From assembly GCA_014192425.1 (NCBI GenBank), contig BJHK01000001.1, positions 190,623 through 254,622 of the forward strand: a stretch of DNA of 64,000 bases, written 5' to 3'. The stretch is from Planctomycetia bacterium. Its GTDB lineage: Bacteria > Planctomycetota > Planctomycetia > Pirellulales > UBA1268. Position 1 is the stretch's first letter. Each line of letters starts with the position of its first letter. Below the pieces are notes generated by a model. It ran no database searches. It was given only the letters and a program-made list of their open reading frames with translations, and was not told where the DNA came from. A program made the position numbers and the translations under genes. Below are positions 53,688 to 63,420 of the stretch, piece by piece.

Positions 53688-54878
53688 ATGCGCCGAGTCA
53701 CAGGTCAACGGTCGGCCATGCCGCTGCCGCGGCTATGCGGATTGCTCGTCGGAGGAACGCTCCTGGTTCTGGCGGCGGCCGCGGTCGGCGACGAACCCGG
53801 GGGCCGCCCGGCAGGCCACGTCACGGCCGCAGACAGGGCCGCAGACAGGGCCGCCGGCACCGGCTGCCGGCTGCGAATCGCCTGTTTCAACGTCGAGAAC
53901 CTGGCGGCGCCGGGGGAGCAGCCGCGGATGAACCGGTTCCGCTTCGAGCCGGCGCGGCGCCGGCACCTGGAGCGAGTCGCGGCGGTCATCGAGGCTCTCG
54001 CCCCGGACATCATCGTCCTGCCCGAGATGGTGTCGAGCCGCGGCGTCGAGGCGCTGGCCGCGATCCTGCGCGAGAAGGGGCTGGCCGAGTACCGCGGCTG
54101 GCACGTCGACGGGAGCGACGTGTTCTCCGGGTTCGACGTCGCGATACTCGCGCGGATCGAGCCCGACCTCGTGGATGGCAAACGGATCACGATCCACGTG
54201 CCGGCCAAGAAGTCGGCTCGCCGCCGCGACGACGCCGAGCCGGCCGGCCCGGCGCAGGCCGCGGCCGACGACGCCTGGCTGCGGCAGGCGTACACGACCG
54301 TCGACGACACGGGCCGCGAACGGGCCGAGGAGGCCGTGCTGCAGCGCCACGCGCTGGCCTACTTCACGGTCTGTGGCCGCAAGCTGGGGATCCTCGGCGT
54401 GCACCTGAAGAGCAATCCCTCCGACCGCTCGGCCAACGCCCAGCGGACGGCCGAGACGCGGATCGCGCGGGACATCATCCGGCGCGAGATCGTGGCCCGG
54501 GGCTATCTGCCGGTGGTGCTCGGCGACATCAACGACTACGACCCCGACGTGCCGATGGCCGACCAGCGCCGCAAGACGCAGACCACCGTGCTCCGCGACC
54601 TCAAGGACTTCGATCCCGACCGGGAGGGGGCTGAGCTCGTCAACGTCGCGGCCTTCATTCCCCGGGTGGCCGACCGCTACACGTCGCACTGGGACTTCAA
54701 CGAGAACGGCGGCCCGGACTCCGACGACGTGATGACGATGATCGACCACATCCTCGTGCCGCGGGAACTCGAGCCGGCGATCCGCCGGGCCTTCATCTGC
54801 CACGCCACCGACCTCGACGTCTCCGACCATTTTCCGGTGGTCGTCGATCTCGACTTCGAGGCCGGCGCAGGCCGCTGA
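53688..54878 (+). CDS. Secreted endonuclease/exonuclease/phosphatase-family protein
   Basis: A 396-residue exported EEP-fold hydrolase. A signal peptide lies in residues 10-35 (LCGLLVGGTLLVLAAAAVGD). The catalytic fold starts RLRIACFNVENLAAPG (FNVEN motif) and has IIVLPEMVSS (Glu). ILGVHLKSNPSDRSANAQRT carries the His and the Asn/Arg residues, VVLGDINDYDPDVP the DxN pair, and SDHFPVVVDL the catalytic His at the C-terminus. MIDHILV is the conserved tail. Metal-dependent cleavage of phosphodiesters is expected; DNA, RNA or lipid head groups are all possible. The start may instead be ATG 53718. Confidence 0.88.
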   Translation: MRRVTGQRSAMPLPRLCGLLVGGTLLVLAAAAVGDEPGGRPAGHVTAADRAADRAAGTGCRLRIACFNVENLAAPGEQPRMNRFRFEPARRRHLERVAAVIEALAPDIIVLPEMVSSRGVEALAAILREKGLAEYRGWHVDGSDVFSGFDVAILARIEPDLVDGKRITIHVPAKKSARRRDDAEPAGPAQAAADDAWLRQAYTTVDDTGRERAEEAVLQRHALAYFTVCGRKLGILGVHLKSNPSDRSANAQRTAETRIARDIIRREIVARGYLPVVLGDINDYDPDVPMADQRRKTQTTVLRDLKDFDPDREGAELVNVAAFIPRVADRYTSHWDFNENGGPDSDDVMTMIDHILVPRELEPAIRRAFICHATDLDVSDHFPVVVDLDFEAGAGR

Positions 54879-54885
54879 CGGCGGC

Positions 54886-56310
54886 TCAGTGGCCGGGGCC
54901 TGAGTCCTGGAGGTATTCCCGCGGCTTGTAGAGGAGCACTACCGGCACGAGCAGCACCGTCGCCAGGGCCATGCAGCCGGTGAAGAACCAGTAGTAGGAG
55001 GCGCCGGCGAGCGTGGAATTGCCGGCACCGTCTTTCGTCAGCCAGTTCACCAGGGCCGTGAACAGGTTCCCGAGCGAGACGCTCAGCAGGTACAGGCTCA
55101 TGACGAGCGACTTCATGTGAGGCGGGGCCTGCGTGTAGCTGAATTCCAGGCAGGTGATCGAGACGAGCACCTCGGCGGCGGTGATGACCACGAAGGCCGC
55201 CAGCTGCCAGACCACCGAGGGCCAGCGGGCCGCCTCCGGCCCGAGGCCGTCCGCCGTCAGCCGGGCCGACTCGGCGTCGATCAATCCCTGGGCGTGGGCC
55301 GAGATCGCGAACGCCGCCACGGCGAGGGCGAAGCCGACGAGGATCCGGCGCAGCGGCGTGAACTCGAGCAGGCGGCCGACCGCCGGATAGATCACCATTC
55401 CGAACAGCGGGATGAAGAGCAGGATGAGGAGCGGGTTGATCGCCTGGATCTGGCTCTCCAGCCAGTCGATGCCGAGGAACCGCCGGTCCATCCGCTCGGC
55501 CTGCTGCACCCAGGCGCCTCCGGTCTGATCGTAGAGCGACCAGAACACGGCCACGAGCAGGTACAGCGGCACGAGCTTGAGGATCGCGGTCAGCCCCTCG
55601 CGGCTGAAGGTCTCGCGGAAGTAGGCGGGGCCGCGCGGGGGCACGTGGATGAAGCGGTTGCGGCCCAGCCAGAAAACGAGCGTGGCCAGCGCCATGAGGA
55701 TCCCCGGCACGCCGAAGGCCCAGCCGGGGCCGTAGTGCTCGAGCAGCCAGGGCGTGAGGAGCGTGGAGAAGAACGAGCCGAAGTTGATCGCGAAGTAGAA
55801 CCAGCCGAAGACCCGCTCCAGCAGGTGCCGGTTGGAGTGGCTGAACTGGTCGCCGACGTGCGCCGAGACGCAGGGCTTGATGCCGCCGGCGCCGATGGCG
55901 ATCAGGCCGAGGCCGGCGAGCAGCCATCCGCGCGGCTCGAGCGTCGCCTGCAGGAACCAGCCGGGCATGTCCATCAGCGCCAGGCAGAGGTGGCCGAGGC
56001 AGTAGACGACCGAGAGCAGGAGGATCGTCCGGTACTTGCCCAGGAAGGCGTCGGCAACGAGGCCGCCGATGATCGGGAAGAAGTAGGCGCTGGCGACGAA
56101 CAGGTGCATCCACTCACGCGACTCGGTCTCCTTCATCCCGGCCGGCTCACCGGCGGCGGAGAGGAGGTGCTTCATCATGAAGACGACGAGGATCGTCTTC
56201 ATGCCGTAGTAGGAAAACCGCTCCGCTGCCTCGTTGCCGATGATGAACGGGATGCCGTGCGGCATGCCGGCGGTGTCGGCGGGCTGGGTGCGGAAACGGG
56301 GTGCGGTCAT
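54886..56310 (-). CDS. POT/PTR-family peptide transporter
   Basis: A 474-residue proton-coupled oligopeptide transporter of the MFS. Helix 1 has IIGNEAAERFSYYGMKTILV with the ExxER proton-coupling motif. YFFPIIGGLVADAFLGKYRT is the MFS loop motif, GLIAIGAGGIKPCVSAHVGD and VFGWFYFAINFGSF are PTR signatures, and KLVPLYLLVAVFWSLYDQTG is helix 7. The count is consistent with 12-14 helices. Start ATG 56310, with AGGATGG upstream; the frame stays open further but adds no membrane segment. It is divergent from the phosphatase-fold gene (82 bp). Natural substrates are di- and tripeptides in the family. Confidence 0.93.
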   Translation of the reverse strand: MTAPRFRTQPADTAGMPHGIPFIIGNEAAERFSYYGMKTILVVFMMKHLLSAAGEPAGMKETESREWMHLFVASAYFFPIIGGLVADAFLGKYRTILLLSVVYCLGHLCLALMDMPGWFLQATLEPRGWLLAGLGLIAIGAGGIKPCVSAHVGDQFSHSNRHLLERVFGWFYFAINFGSFFSTLLTPWLLEHYGPGWAFGVPGILMALATLVFWLGRNRFIHVPPRGPAYFRETFSREGLTAILKLVPLYLLVAVFWSLYDQTGGAWVQQAERMDRRFLGIDWLESQIQAINPLLILLFIPLFGMVIYPAVGRLLEFTPLRRILVGFALAVAAFAISAHAQGLIDAESARLTADGLGPEAARWPSVVWQLAAFVVITAAEVLVSITCLEFSYTQAPPHMKSLVMSLYLLSVSLGNLFTALVNWLTKDGAGNSTLAGASYYWFFTGCMALATVLLVPVVLLYKPREYLQDSGPGH

Positions 56311-56392
56311 GCCATCCTGCCTCGGTTGAAATAAGCCGGGAGGTGACAGCATGGGCGATGGTCGGGCATAACGGCAACTATCAGGAGTTTTC

Positions 56393-57601
56393 ATGCCGCA
56401 GCCCGTGCCCGCGTCCTCCCCGGCCATCCTCGTCACCATCGACCGCCTCCCGGCCTGGATGCTTCCCGCCTACGGCTGCAGCTGGGTGGCGATGCCGGCC
56501 CTCGCCGGCCTCGCCGGCCGGGGCGTGTTGTTTGACCGGCTGATCGCCACCGGCGACGACGTGCGTGACACGCTCGCCCAGCTCGTCGCCGGGCCGTTGG
56601 CGGCGGCGCGGGCTGCGGAGCAGGGGACGTCCCTCGTCACCGACGACGCGGCCGTGGCCGCCGGACCCTTGGCGGCAGCCGCTGCGGATGTGCGGCTGAT
56701 CGAGGCCCGCGCGGTGGCTGACTGTGCGGCGAGCGTCGCGGAGACGAGCCTCGGCCGGCTCTTCGCCGCGGCCGCCGAGACGCTCGCCGCGCGGCCGCGG
56801 GACCTCCTCTGGTGTCACGTCGCCAGCCTCGGCGTCGCCTGGGATGCGCCGGAGGAGTTTCGCGATGCCTACGTCGATCCGGAGGATCCGCCGCCGCCGG
56901 AGGGCGCAGCCGTGCCCGACGTCACCGTGACGGCCGACACCGATCCAGACCTGCTCGTCGGCGTGCGCCAGGCCTTCGCCGGTCAGCTGACGCTCCTCGA
57001 CCGCTGCCTCGGGGCCCTGCTGGCGCTCCCGGAGGCGCAGGACCGCGCCGTGCTCGTCGCCGGCGTCCGCGGCATGCCGCTCGGCCTCCACGGCCGGGCG
57101 GGCACCGGGCCGCTGCCGCCCTACGGCGAGCTCGTCCACCTGCCGGCGATCCTCGTGGACGCCCGCGGTCGGATGGCGGCTCAGCGGTATGGCGGCCTGG
57201 TGGTGCCGGCCGATCTCGGTGCCACGCTCGTCGATCGCGCGGCCGATCGCGCGCCGGCGGAGGAGAACGTGCCGGGGCCTGGCCGCGCGGGGCGCAGCCT
57301 GGCCGGACTGTTCACGTCGTGGTCCGCTCCGGCCCGCGACCGCGTGCTCGTCCGCGGCAGTGCCGGCGGCGCGGTCGTCACGCCGGGCTGGCATCTCGTC
57401 GTGCCGTCGTCCGCGGCCGGCCCGCGGCCGGCGGCGCGGCTGTTTCACAAGCCGGATGATTTTTTCGAGCTCTGCGACGTGGCAAACCGCTGCCCCGCCG
57501 TGGCTGAGGAACTCCAGGCCGTGTGGGCCGAGGTCGCAGATGAAAAGGCCGAGCAGGCCTGGGAGGTGCCCCTGTCGGCAGCGGCCCGCGACGGGGCCTG
57601 A
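56393..57601 (+). CDS. Degenerate sulfatase/alkaline-phosphatase-fold protein
   Basis: A 402-residue cytoplasmic protein whose N-terminus AILVTIDRLPAWMLPAYG and PALAGLAGRGVLFDRLIATG matches the start of sulfatase-like alkaline phosphatase superfamily members. The catalytic CxPxR/SxPxR segment is replaced by VRDTLAQLVAGP. The later metal-binding Asp-His block is reduced to VAGVRGMPLGLHGRAG, so the enzyme site is probably lost. PPYGELVHLPAILVDARGRM resembles the family region after the metal site. CAGGAG lies six bases before ATG 56393. The role is unknown; a binding or regulatory function is possible. Confidence 0.75.
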   Translation: MPQPVPASSPAILVTIDRLPAWMLPAYGCSWVAMPALAGLAGRGVLFDRLIATGDDVRDTLAQLVAGPLAAARAAEQGTSLVTDDAAVAAGPLAAAAADVRLIEARAVADCAASVAETSLGRLFAAAAETLAARPRDLLWCHVASLGVAWDAPEEFRDAYVDPEDPPPPEGAAVPDVTVTADTDPDLLVGVRQAFAGQLTLLDRCLGALLALPEAQDRAVLVAGVRGMPLGLHGRAGTGPLPPYGELVHLPAILVDARGRMAAQRYGGLVVPADLGATLVDRAADRAPAEENVPGPGRAGRSLAGLFTSWSAPARDRVLVRGSAGGAVVTPGWHLVVPSSAAGPRPAARLFHKPDDFFELCDVANRCPAVAEELQAVWAEVADEKAEQAWEVPLSAAARDGA

Positions 57602-57722
57602 CGGTCGGGCAGCGCGGCCGCGTCGGGCACGGATGCGGTTGGTGCCTGTCCGGCAGGCGACTATCATTGTTCACGCGCGAGCCGCATTCCGCCTCCCTCG
57701 GACATGCCCGGAGACTGTCCCC

Positions 57723-60700
57723 ATGCCTGCCCATCGAGTGGGTTCAGGTCTGACGCATCGCCCGGCCCGGAGAACTGGCTTCGCGTTCGCCGTCGCGATG
57801 GCCTGGATGGCGATCGCCGCCGCGGCACCGCCGGTCGTGCAGACCGAGCCGCTCACGCCCGAGCAGGAGCGGGACAGGTTCAAGCTGCCGGCGGGCTTCG
57901 AGATCCAGCTCGTGGCGGCGGAGCCGCAGATCCAGAAGCCGATGAACATGGCGTTCGACGGCCGCGGCCGGCTCTGGGTGACGCACTCCGTCGAGTATCC
58001 ATTCGCGGCCGCCGCCGACAGGAAGCCGCGGGATGGCCTGACGGTCCTCGAGGATTTCGGTCCCGACGGCCGGGCCCGCAAGGCGACGCTGTTCGCCGAC
58101 GAGCTCAACATCCCGATCGGCGTCCTGCCGCTGCCGCGGCCACCGGGCGGAAAGACGGCCGCCATCGTCTGGTCGATCCCGCACATCTGGAAACTCACCG
58201 ACACCGACGACGACGGCAAGGCCGACCAGCGGGAGGTGCTCTACGGGCCGTTCGATTTCAAGGATACGCATGGCAACCAGAATGCCTTTCGCCTCGGCGC
58301 CGACGGCTGGGTGTATGCGAACCACGGTTTTGCGAACCACTCGAAGATCAAATCTCGTGGCGTGGGAGACGTCGTTCTCGAACTGATCTCCGGCAACACC
58401 TATCGCTTCCGCCCCGACGGGTCCGCCATCGAGCACGTCACCTGGGGACAGGTCAACCCGTTCGGGATGGCCTTCGACGCCCTCGGCAACCGGTTCAATG
58501 CGGACTGCCACACCCGCCCGTTGACGATGCTGCTCCCCGGCGGCCGCTACACGAGCGTGTTCGCGGGGAAGAATGCCGACTACGACGACGGCCTCGGGCC
58601 GGCGCCCGAGACGACGCGGAACGACCACGGCTCGACCGGGATCTGTGCGGTGGCGATCAGTGACACGGATCGATTTCCCCCCGCCTATCGCGATCAGGTG
58701 TTTGTCGGTAACGCCGTTACCTGCCGGGTGCACGCCGACGCGATCGAGTGGCGCGGCTCGTCGCCATGGGTGGAGAAACCGACCGACTTCCTGACCTGCG
58801 ACGACCTCTGGTTTCGGCCGGTCGATCTCCAGCTCGGGCCGGATGGCGGGCTGTACGTCGCCGACTTCTACAACTGCATCATCGGCCACTACGAGGTCGA
58901 CCTGAAGCACCCGCGGCGCGATCGCGAACGGGGCCGGATCTGGCGGGTGGTGTGGAAGGGGGAGCCAGGAGCCGCACCCGTCGAGCCGGCCGTGCCGCTG
59001 GACCTCACCAGACTCGCGACCGACGCCCTCGTGGCCCGGCTTGGAGACACCTCCGAGACCGTCCGGCGGCTGGCGATGGAGGAACTGGTGGAGCGGGGCC
59101 GCGGCGACGCCGCGGTCGCGGCGGCGCTGCGCCGCACGTCGCCCTCGGAGCAGCACCGGGCCCGGGCGGTGCGGGCCCTGGCCCTGCTCGGCAAACTCGA
59201 CGCGGCCGCGACCGCCGCGGCGCTGGCCGACGAGTCGCGGCTCGTCCGCGTGCATGCCGTGAAGGCGGTCGCAGCCCTGCCGGGCTGGGACGATTCACGG
59301 GCGGCGATCGTCCGCGAGCGGCTCGCCGACGCCGACCCGTTCGTGCGCCGGGCGGCGGTCGATGCGCTGGCGGCATTTCCGGCGGCCGCATCGATCGCGC
59401 CGCTCCTGCGCTGCTGGCGGGAGACGCCGGCGGAGGACACCCAGCTCATCCACTTGCTGCGGATCGCCATCCGCTGCCAGTTCGCGGCGGCAAAGCCGGA
59501 GGAGCTGTCGGCGATCACGTCGCTCGGGGCCACGGCAGAGGATGCGGGGCGGCTGAGCGAGATCGCGGCGACCGTCAAAACCCCGGCGACCGCGTGGCTG
59601 GCGTTCCAGATCGCCCGCGACGCCGGACTGCCGGCCGCGGCGTGGGCGAAGCCCGTGGAGGCCGTGGCCGCCGTGTGCACCCCGGAGCAGGTCCAGGAGG
59701 CGGTGCGGGCCGCCCGGCGCGCCTGCGGCGAAGACGTCGGCCTGCAGGCCGATGTGCTGCAACCGTTGCTGGGCGCGGGGCTGGCGAAGGGACAGGGGCC
59801 CGATGCGGGCACGGAACTCGGCCGCTGGGCCGTGGAGTGCGCCGCCGGGCTGCTGGCCGGCGGCGGCACGAGCGTGCCCGAACCGCGCCTGAAGACGGCG
59901 GTCGCCGTCGCCCGGCTGGTGAAGGAGCCGCGGTTCGCGGCCGCCTGGGACGACATCCTGCAGATCGCGCGGAAGGGCGGCCGGGACGACACGCTGCGGG
60001 CCGAGGCGATCGCGGCGCTCCTGGCCATCGATCGCAGCCGGGCGCTGGAGGCGGCCGTGGCGACGATCGCGGCCGGCGACCAGCCGTTTCCGGTGCGGAT
60101 CGCGTTCGCCCGGCAGTGTGCCGCCGAGGATTCCGCGCCGCTGCGTGGGGCGATCGGTGCGGCCATCAAAACGGCCGGCGCGGCACAGCAGAAGGACTTG
60201 GCGATCGCGCTGCTGACGCGGCCCGAGGGCGGCCCGGCCCTCCTCGACCTCGTCAACGCGGGCAAGGCGTCGGCCCTGCTGCTTCAGGACGGTCAGATCG
60301 TCGATCGGCTCAGGAAGTGCGGCATCGCCGACCTCGACGGTCGGATCAAGGCGCTGACGACCGGCCTGCAGTCGGCCGACACGCGGATCGAAAGGGCAAT
60401 CCGCGAGGTGGCGGGGCAGTTCGGCAAGGGTGGCTGGTCGGCCGAGACCGGGGCCCAACTGTTCACGAAGAACTGTGCCGCCTGCCATCGGTTCGCCAAT
60501 CAGGGCGGGCTCGTTGGCCCGCAACTCGCGGGCATCGGACAGCGCGGGCCGGAGCGGCTGCTGGAGGACATGCTCGATCCGAGCCGGAACGTCGACGAGG
60601 CGTTCCGCACGACGACGGTGACGCTCGCCGACGGCCGCGTGGTCTCCGGACTCCGGCTCCGTGAGGAGGGGGGCGACGTGGTGTTCGCCGACGCGACGGG

Positions 60701-60857
60701 CACGGAGGTGCGGGTGCCGAAGGTGGAGATCGAGGAGACGATGACGTCGCGGCTGTCACCGATGCCGGCGAACGTTATTGACCAGATCGGCGAGGCGAAC
60801 CTGCCGCATCTGCTCGCCTACCTGCTGCAGCAGCCCGCGGCCGCCACCAAACCCTGA
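57723..60857 (+). CDS. PVC-type protein: beta-propeller, HEAT repeats and c-type heme domain
   Basis: A 1044-residue exported protein. A signal sequence (FAFAVAMAWMAIAAA) precedes a propeller of the membrane-bound dehydrogenase/PQQ-GDH-like type (about 50-420: FEIQLVAAEPQIQKPMNMAF, DGRGRLWVTH, YGPFDFKDTHGNQNAFRLGA and LQLGPDGGLYVADFYN). HEAT-type helical repeats fill about 430-720. The C-terminal PVC-type heme domain has LFTKNCAACHRFANQGGLVG (CxxCH) and a Met ligand candidate in SRLSPMPANVIDQ. Such proteins are typical of planctomycetes and may oxidise sugars or pass electrons at the cell envelope. The substrate is not known. It stands alone, 121 bp after the previous gene. Confidence 0.9.
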   Translation: MPAHRVGSGLTHRPARRTGFAFAVAMAWMAIAAAAPPVVQTEPLTPEQERDRFKLPAGFEIQLVAAEPQIQKPMNMAFDGRGRLWVTHSVEYPFAAAADRKPRDGLTVLEDFGPDGRARKATLFADELNIPIGVLPLPRPPGGKTAAIVWSIPHIWKLTDTDDDGKADQREVLYGPFDFKDTHGNQNAFRLGADGWVYANHGFANHSKIKSRGVGDVVLELISGNTYRFRPDGSAIEHVTWGQVNPFGMAFDALGNRFNADCHTRPLTMLLPGGRYTSVFAGKNADYDDGLGPAPETTRNDHGSTGICAVAISDTDRFPPAYRDQVFVGNAVTCRVHADAIEWRGSSPWVEKPTDFLTCDDLWFRPVDLQLGPDGGLYVADFYNCIIGHYEVDLKHPRRDRERGRIWRVVWKGEPGAAPVEPAVPLDLTRLATDALVARLGDTSETVRRLAMEELVERGRGDAAVAAALRRTSPSEQHRARAVRALALLGKLDAAATAAALADESRLVRVHAVKAVAALPGWDDSRAAIVRERLADADPFVRRAAVDALAAFPAAASIAPLLRCWRETPAEDTQLIHLLRIAIRCQFAAAKPEELSAITSLGATAEDAGRLSEIAATVKTPATAWLAFQIARDAGLPAAAWAKPVEAVAAVCTPEQVQEAVRAARRACGEDVGLQADVLQPLLGAGLAKGQGPDAGTELGRWAVECAAGLLAGGGTSVPEPRLKTAVAVARLVKEPRFAAAWDDILQIARKGGRDDTLRAEAIAALLAIDRSRALEAAVATIAAGDQPFPVRIAFARQCAAEDSAPLRGAIGAAIKTAGAAQQKDLAIALLTRPEGGPALLDLVNAGKASALLLQDGQIVDRLRKCGIADLDGRIKALTTGLQSADTRIERAIREVAGQFGKGGWSAETGAQLFTKNCAACHRFANQGGLVGPQLAGIGQRGPERLLEDMLDPSRNVDEAFRTTTVTLADGRVVSGLRLREEGGDVVFADATGTEVRVPKVEIEETMTSRLSPMPANVIDQIGEANLPHLLAYLLQQPAAATKP

Positions 60858-61006
60858 CGCCGGGCGGCGCCGGCGGCCCGGCCGGCAGACACGCTACTGC
60901 GCCGCCAGCCCGCCAGGGCGGTGTCCCACAGCCCTGGAGGCATCGGGGGAGTTTCATGCCCCCTCGTCGTCCACGGCGCACCGCGCTCGCGAGGAGTCGT
61001 CGGTGC

Positions 61007-61470
61007 CCGCCGGTCGCGGCGTCGCGCCGCTTGCCAATGTTCCCTTTTCGCCAGCAACGTGACGGCTTTCCGCAGCCGGTGATTCGGCGCGAATACTCCG
61101 TGATAGCGATGCCGGTGCTTCCGCGGCGGCGGCACGAGATCGGCGAGCCGGTCGAGCTTGCATTCCGGCGGCAGGGCCATCCCTGGCCCCTGCCGCCTTG
61201 GGCGGTCGCAGCCAAAGCCAAGGTTTGGCTGGACCGCCGCACCGGCATCCTGTCGGCGAACGGCGAGAGTTCGACGACGCCATTGGCGCCCGGCCGCGTG
61301 GACTTGCGAGCGCGGCCCGGGCCGACCCAGTTGGCGGCTTTGTGCCCTGGCAGCGCGTGGCGGATGCGGGCGATACGGCCGTCTGGGCCGCGGATCACGG
61401 AGAGTCGCCCGAGCGCCCTGAGCCCGCAGCCGCAGTCGGCCGCCTCCGACGTCCACGGCCTCAGAGGGTA
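61007..61470 (-). pseudogene. Second IS91-like transposase remnant, interrupted and frameshifted
   Basis: On the minus strand LGRLSVIRGPDGRIARIRHA, LPGHKAANWVGPGRARKSTR and PGANGVVELSPF match the middle of IS91-like transposases. The match resumes, in another frame, as LDRLADLVPPPRKHRHRYHG and VFAPNHRLRKAVT, then NIGKRRDAATGG. About 105 bp of palindrome-rich repeat DNA separates the two parts, inserted after SPF. It has the same style as the repeat at 90-175. The rest of the 635-bp gap 60858-61492 shows no gene. Confidence 0.7.
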
Positions 61471-61492
61471 AACACCATGAGCCAGCGGTCCG

Positions 61493-63226
61493 TCATAAGC
61501 CAAACCGCTTGATGGCACCATCGGCGCGTGCTCGCGTCTCTGGCGCAGCCTCGACCGATCGCGCGATGGATTCCCTTGCTTCCGCCTTCCGTCCAAGCTG
61601 TGCGAGCGCGACACCGCGATTAAAAAGCGCCAGTTCATAGTCCGGCTTGGCTTTCAATGCCGCGTCACAGTCGGCAAGCGCCTTGTCTGGCTCCCCGAAC
61701 TCGAGGTGCAAATACGCCATATTGGCCAGGACCTGGAAATCGCTCGGAGACAGCTCGACCGCCTTGCAGTAGTCCTCCATAGCCTCGTGGAGTCGTCCAA
61801 GCTGGGACCGGCAAATACCGCGGGAACTCCAACCAGCGCTCACGCCCGGGTCGACCGTCAGTAAGGCATCGCAGTCTCTCTCGGCCGCCTCGTACTCACC
61901 GCGGTGCATCCGAACGTTCACCCTCGCGCGCAAGGCGCTGCTGTTCTTTGGATCCCGTGCCAGCACGAAGTCGGCGTCAACCAGGGCCCCTTCGAGGTTC
62001 CCTTCCCAACTTCGAAGCTCGGCTCGCAACGCCAATGCCCCAAGGTGGTTCGGTGCAAGTCGCAGGGCTGTAGCCACATCCTTGCTGGCACTTTGCCGTT
62101 CCTCGAGACAGTGGTAGCAGAGCGCCCGTGAGACAAGCGTGTTCGGCGCCTCCGGTAAAAGCGCAATTGCCCGGTTGAACAAAGGCTGCGCCTCCTTGAG
62201 CCGCCCCCTACGCAAGAGGTGTTCCGCATAGCGACCGTAACAGTTCGCGCGATCCGGATCGTTTTGCAGGGCTTGCTCGAGAAAGGCTTCAGCCCGGTCG
62301 ACGTCTCCGTCCTTGTGCTCAAGCCAACGAGCCATCGCCAACAAGACTAACGAGGAGTCGGGAGAGAGTTCAAAAGCCGTCTCGACCAAAGGACGTCCGA
62401 TGTGCGAGCGATCAGAATCGAAGAACGAGGCAGCGGTGCCCACGAGAACGTAAGCCCGCACTTCATTGAGATCAATGGGCCTGACCTGGCGATGCAATCG
62501 CAGGGGATTCGTTCGATCGATCAATTTCCAAGACGAGCCATGCCGTTTGTAGTGTTCGCTGAAGACAAATGGCGGACTGTTGACCTCGCCACGGTCATCG
62601 ATGATACGGATGCGACCGTCCGCCAGACGGACCACCGGCGCCATGTGAAACGTGTGTTCATCGAGACATCCAACCGAAGGGAAAATGACGTCAATAGCCC
62701 GGGCATCCAGCCCGACGGCAGATCCCAGCACGATATACAACTGGCTGTTTCCTACGCACTGCGACTGTCGTGTCTCAAGAATCCGTTGCAGGTGATGAAA
62801 TTCCTGCGAGTTGTTACCCGGCCCAATGTCAACCTGCTTGAACGTTGCACGCACGTATTGCTGTATCTGGTCGAGCACTTCACTCTGCGCTCGCGCCACG
62901 TCCGCCGTTGCCCGAGGCCCCTCTGCACGTTTTTGCTTTGCGTTGTCGATTCGTTGGCTCAGTTCGGGAAGCCGCCACGTGTCGACGAACTCGACAAACA
63001 GGTCGCCAACCTTGCTGTCATAACCAAGTTCGCTCGTCAGTCGCCGGATGCGGGCAGGAACGCCGTCGTCTGCAGCGGTTGGGCCTGCACTGCCGGTCTC
63101 GTCAGCACCGCGAGACGCGGCTGCGAAAAAAATGAGTCCAATCAACCCAACGCAAGACACAAAAAAACGTCGAGTCCCGAAGGGTTGAGGGGCGAGGCGA
63201 TGGACCGATAAACCAAACTCGAACAT
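61493..63226 (-). CDS. Exported TPR protein with transglutaminase-like N-terminal part
   Basis: A 577-residue protein with an N-terminal hydrophobic segment (RRFFVSCVGLIGLIFFAAAS) that exports or anchors it. Residues 55-270 contain SQCVGNSQLYIVLGSAVGLD and ECHTFH-like DEHTFHMAPVVRLADGR/IRIIDDR blocks. This pattern of Cys, His and Asp in order recalls transglutaminase-like cysteine peptidases, although activity is uncertain. Residues about 285-570 are seven or eight tetratricopeptide repeats, such as SALCYHC-type helix pairs and LANMAYLHLEFGEPDKALAD, CDAALKAKPDYELALFNRGV. GC content is visibly lower than neighbouring genes, suggesting acquisition. A related IS91 remnant lies beside it. Confidence 0.85.
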   Translation of the reverse strand: MFEFGLSVHRLAPQPFGTRRFFVSCVGLIGLIFFAAASRGADETGSAGPTAADDGVPARIRRLTSELGYDSKVGDLFVEFVDTWRLPELSQRIDNAKQKRAEGPRATADVARAQSEVLDQIQQYVRATFKQVDIGPGNNSQEFHHLQRILETRQSQCVGNSQLYIVLGSAVGLDARAIDVIFPSVGCLDEHTFHMAPVVRLADGRIRIIDDRGEVNSPPFVFSEHYKRHGSSWKLIDRTNPLRLHRQVRPIDLNEVRAYVLVGTAASFFDSDRSHIGRPLVETAFELSPDSSLVLLAMARWLEHKDGDVDRAEAFLEQALQNDPDRANCYGRYAEHLLRRGRLKEAQPLFNRAIALLPEAPNTLVSRALCYHCLEERQSASKDVATALRLAPNHLGALALRAELRSWEGNLEGALVDADFVLARDPKNSSALRARVNVRMHRGEYEAAERDCDALLTVDPGVSAGWSSRGICRSQLGRLHEAMEDYCKAVELSPSDFQVLANMAYLHLEFGEPDKALADCDAALKAKPDYELALFNRGVALAQLGRKAEARESIARSVEAAPETRARADGAIKRFGL

Positions 63227-63420
63227 CGTCGTTACCAGAGACGTTGCGTCGTGGAGAATGCGTTCACGAGTCGAACGCTGACTTATAGCCTCACCGCGCG
63301 TGCCGAGGCAACGCGGTGCGTGAGGCTTGTGGTCGGCGTCGGCTTCTCGCGGGAAACCCCTGTGACCGCGGCGACCATGGACGGACCGGCGAGGAGTCGT
63401 CGGTGCCGGCCGGATCAGGC

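Larger units (their letters stand above)
60989..63406. repeat. 18-bp direct repeats flanking the IS91 remnant and TPR gene
   Basis: GCGAGGAGTCGTCGGTGC occurs at 60989-61006 and again at 63389-63406, in the same orientation 2.4 kb apart. Between them lie the second IS91 remnant and a TPR gene of clearly lower GC. They could mark an inserted segment or a deletion/duplication scar. Confidence 0.6.

Noticed and set aside
57189-57722. Upstream extension of the propeller/cytochrome gene by 178 codons
   Set aside because: The extension overlaps the previous gene in another frame and precedes a normal signal peptide at 57723.
63227-63420. Gap between the TPR gene and the DUF1588 gene as a possible small gene
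   Set aside because: Only short frames without ribosome-binding sites; it contains the second 18-bp direct repeat.
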